From Actinostola sp. cb2023 (lineage: Eukaryota > Cnidaria > Anthozoa > Actiniaria > Actinostolidae), in assembly GCA_033675265.1 (NCBI GenBank), contig JAUJYZ010000871.1, positions 35,568 through 99,567 on the forward strand: DNA of 64,000 nucleotides, given 5' to 3'. Shown piece by piece: positions 62,601 to 64,000 of the stretch. The notes beneath the pieces were generated by a model. That model saw only the letters and a list, made by a program, of their open reading frames with translations, did no database searches and was not told the origin of the DNA. Within the stretch, counting starts at the first letter, position 1; every line of letters begins with the position of its first letter. A program made the position numbers and the translations under genes.

Positions 62601-63834
62601 GTATTGATCACTGGTAACTGCCTCTGTCATAAACTAGCGTTTAAAACTGACCAATTCACTTTCTTATTTATTGTTAGTATTCTTCCACTCATCTGAAACA
62701 GTACATTTTAACTTCCACACCATTGACCTTTCTTGCCAATTTCATTTCTCAGACATGCATGCAATTAAGGACTATAGCTAACATCTGGGCATGAAATGTC
62801 AGTACTTGTTTAATACTCACGGTTGGTGAGTGATAACTTCATCTTCACTAAACGAATTCTGAAAATAAGACAAGAAACATTCTTATTGGTATTCCAGTAA
62901 TATATTTACTTGATATTTACAGAGGATATACCAGCCATTAAATGGTGTAAGAAGGGGGCCATACAGGGCCGTACATAACCCAAAATTCAAGGGGGGGGGG
63001 GGGGGGGTGGGGGCAGGGGGGGCAGTATGTATTTAACAGCAAAAAAATAAATTAAAATAGTACAGTTCTCTGTACTTTTTGGTATCTTTTTCGCCTTGCT
63101 AGGGGGGCAACTGCCCCCCCCTGCCCCTGTGCTGTGTAACGGCCCTGCCATAGGAATCATGTGCAGGTGTCCCACCCTCTCTGTGTCTGACACAAAATTA
63201 TTCTAATCAGTTAGAATATTTAAAACTTTTGATGGATGAGAAAAGATGATAAAAATATATTCTTCACTACCTCTCTGCTATCTCGGATATCATCTTCAGC
63301 TTTTGACTGCTCAGCAAATGTATCACAGATTTTCTATTAATCACCAAGTTTACACAATGAATACAAGAGATTGATTGAGGCTTGGAAACACTATTTTATG
63401 GTCTCATCATCTTATCCCTGATTTAACTTATTGTGCAGTTCATGTGGTGCCATTAGAGTTTAAGCAGCAGACGTTTTTGTCAACACACTGACAGCGCGCG
63501 CACTGATGAATAATGTTCAAAACGAACAGTGACAGCAATCTACGACGGCAGTTCACCTGTTTTCACGTCGTAGATTGCCGTCACGGACGTCAATAGTCAT
63601 TTTGAGTATCAGGCGTGCTGTCCATGTTGACAAAAACCTCGATCTGCTGCTTAAGCTCTATTGTTGAAGAAGACTACACACACATGCATTCAAATGAAGT
63701 TTACTGTACCTCAATTGTTACCTATGATTACCTTAATACGCTCACGACAGACAGACGCCTGGCCTGGTACTATTGCAAGAAGCTGTATAAAATAGTCAGC
63801 AGGGTTGAAGTTTGATGGACATGTAAATCCAAGT
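56669..63834 (-). CDS. ABCG half-transporter copy C, exon 11 deleted, cut by window end
   Basis: Minus-strand copy nearly identical to B. Exons found: 63834-63732 (exon 8), 63333-63271 (9), 62858-62821 (10), 62058-61927 (12), 61556-61464 (13), 59404-59347 (14), 59250-59173 (15), 58899-58794 (16), 57881-57781 (17), 57179-57100 (18) and 56770-56669 (19). Exons 1-7, with the Walker A, signature and Walker B motifs, lie beyond base 64000. Of exon 11 only the first nine bases remain (62136-62128, plus-strand GCTTTGTAT), fused directly to intron 11 sequence. Joining exon 10 to exon 12 (106 nt missing) shifts the frame and removes the start of the first membrane segment. As read, copy C cannot make a full transporter. 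It could be a pseudogene, a non-functional allele of B, or a local assembly error. Confidence 0.85.
57182..57413. repeat. AAT/AAC microsatellite, copy C intron 17
   Basis: Mirror of the B microsatellite, without a retroelement insertion. Confidence 0.95.
58535..58790. repeat. 61-bp VNTR beside exon 16 donor, four units in copy C
   Basis: Mirror of the B array, with the single GAGCATAGTATC variant in the matching unit. Confidence 0.9.
59870..61140. repeat. Palindromic repeat cluster in intron 13 of copy C
   Basis: Mirror of the cluster at 38950-40300, with small indels: for example a shorter loop near 60163-60190 and an extra TTCAATTCAATTATTATTG block near 60466. Confidence 0.8.
61619..61827. 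mobile_element. MITE with GGGGTATCGAATGGT ends, intron 12 of copy C
   Basis: Counterpart of the elements at 17904-18113 and 38293-38502. Confidence 0.8.
63455..63660. mobile_element. Fold-back MITE in intron 8 of copy C
   Basis: Counterpart of 20036-20233 and 36285-36489. The arms match the B copy almost exactly. Confidence 0.75.
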
Positions 63835-64000
63835 CTAATAAACAAAAAAAATGTTTTCACTTTTCACCAAATTAAAATCAGTTGTTCATGTAGCCTGGTT
63901 TGCACTCCAACATGAGCAAAAATGCTCAGTACCTGTGTCATGTGGAAGGGGGGGAGGAGTTACTCCCATGTGAAAGGGGCGGGGATCATCGTCTCTTTTA
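63835..64000. other. Intron 7 of copy C, cut by the window end
   Basis: Intron sequence upstream of exon 8 of copy C, matching B around 35950-36110. The mirrored arm is still matching at base 64000, so palindrome 2 extends beyond the window. Confidence 0.8.

Overview
This is eukaryotic DNA from an animal. Genes are split by short GT-AG introns, and the three recognisable gene families are metazoan-type: PGAP3, OXNAD1 and an ABCG half-transporter. AT-rich introns are full of fold-back elements and minisatellites. The many copies of the palindromic motif TACATGTA and the compact genes fit a sponge or another early-branching marine invertebrate, but the species cannot be fixed from the sequence alone.

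Layout. Bases 1-4.05 kb hold the 5' part of a PGAP3-like gene on the minus strand; its 3' end lies before the window. A 24-bp minisatellite separates it from a divergently transcribed, apparently complete OXNAD1-like gene (plus strand, 6.02-9.13 kb, 289 codons in seven exons). A 28-bp minisatellite starts at the OXNAD1 stop codon. From there to the end, the window is three copies of one ABCG (White/ABCG1-type) gene in alternating orientation: copy A (minus, 26.1 to 11.07 kb), copy B (plus, 30.6 to 43.4 kb) and copy C (minus, from beyond 64 kb to 56.67 kb).

The copies form two overlapping giant palindromes. Axis 1 is near 28.3 kb (A/B). Axis 2 is near 50.06 kb (B/C) and has an unmatched spacer of about 500 bp. 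Both axes lie in head-to-head arrays of the same 183-bp satellite. Around axis 2 this array is flanked symmetrically by 32-bp and 28-bp satellites. B and C match almost base for base, including the order of variant satellite units. A is more diverged and carries at least four transposon insertions whose empty sites can be read in B and C.

Copy B has all 19 exons and an uninterrupted frame of 675 codons with every ABC motif. Copy A has one extra G at the exon 2 donor, which should shift the frame just before the Walker A lysine. Copy C has lost almost all of exon 11. As read, only the middle copy looks functional. PGAP3 (GPI-anchor lipid remodelling), OXNAD1 (predicted mitochondrial flavin/NAD oxidoreductase) and the ABCG transporter have no evident functional link; they are neighbours only.

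The main uncertainty is whether the B/C palindrome is a genuine, homogenised inverted duplication or an assembly fold-back of one locus or two haplotypes. Fold-back long-read artefacts and collapsed haplotypes can produce this geometry.
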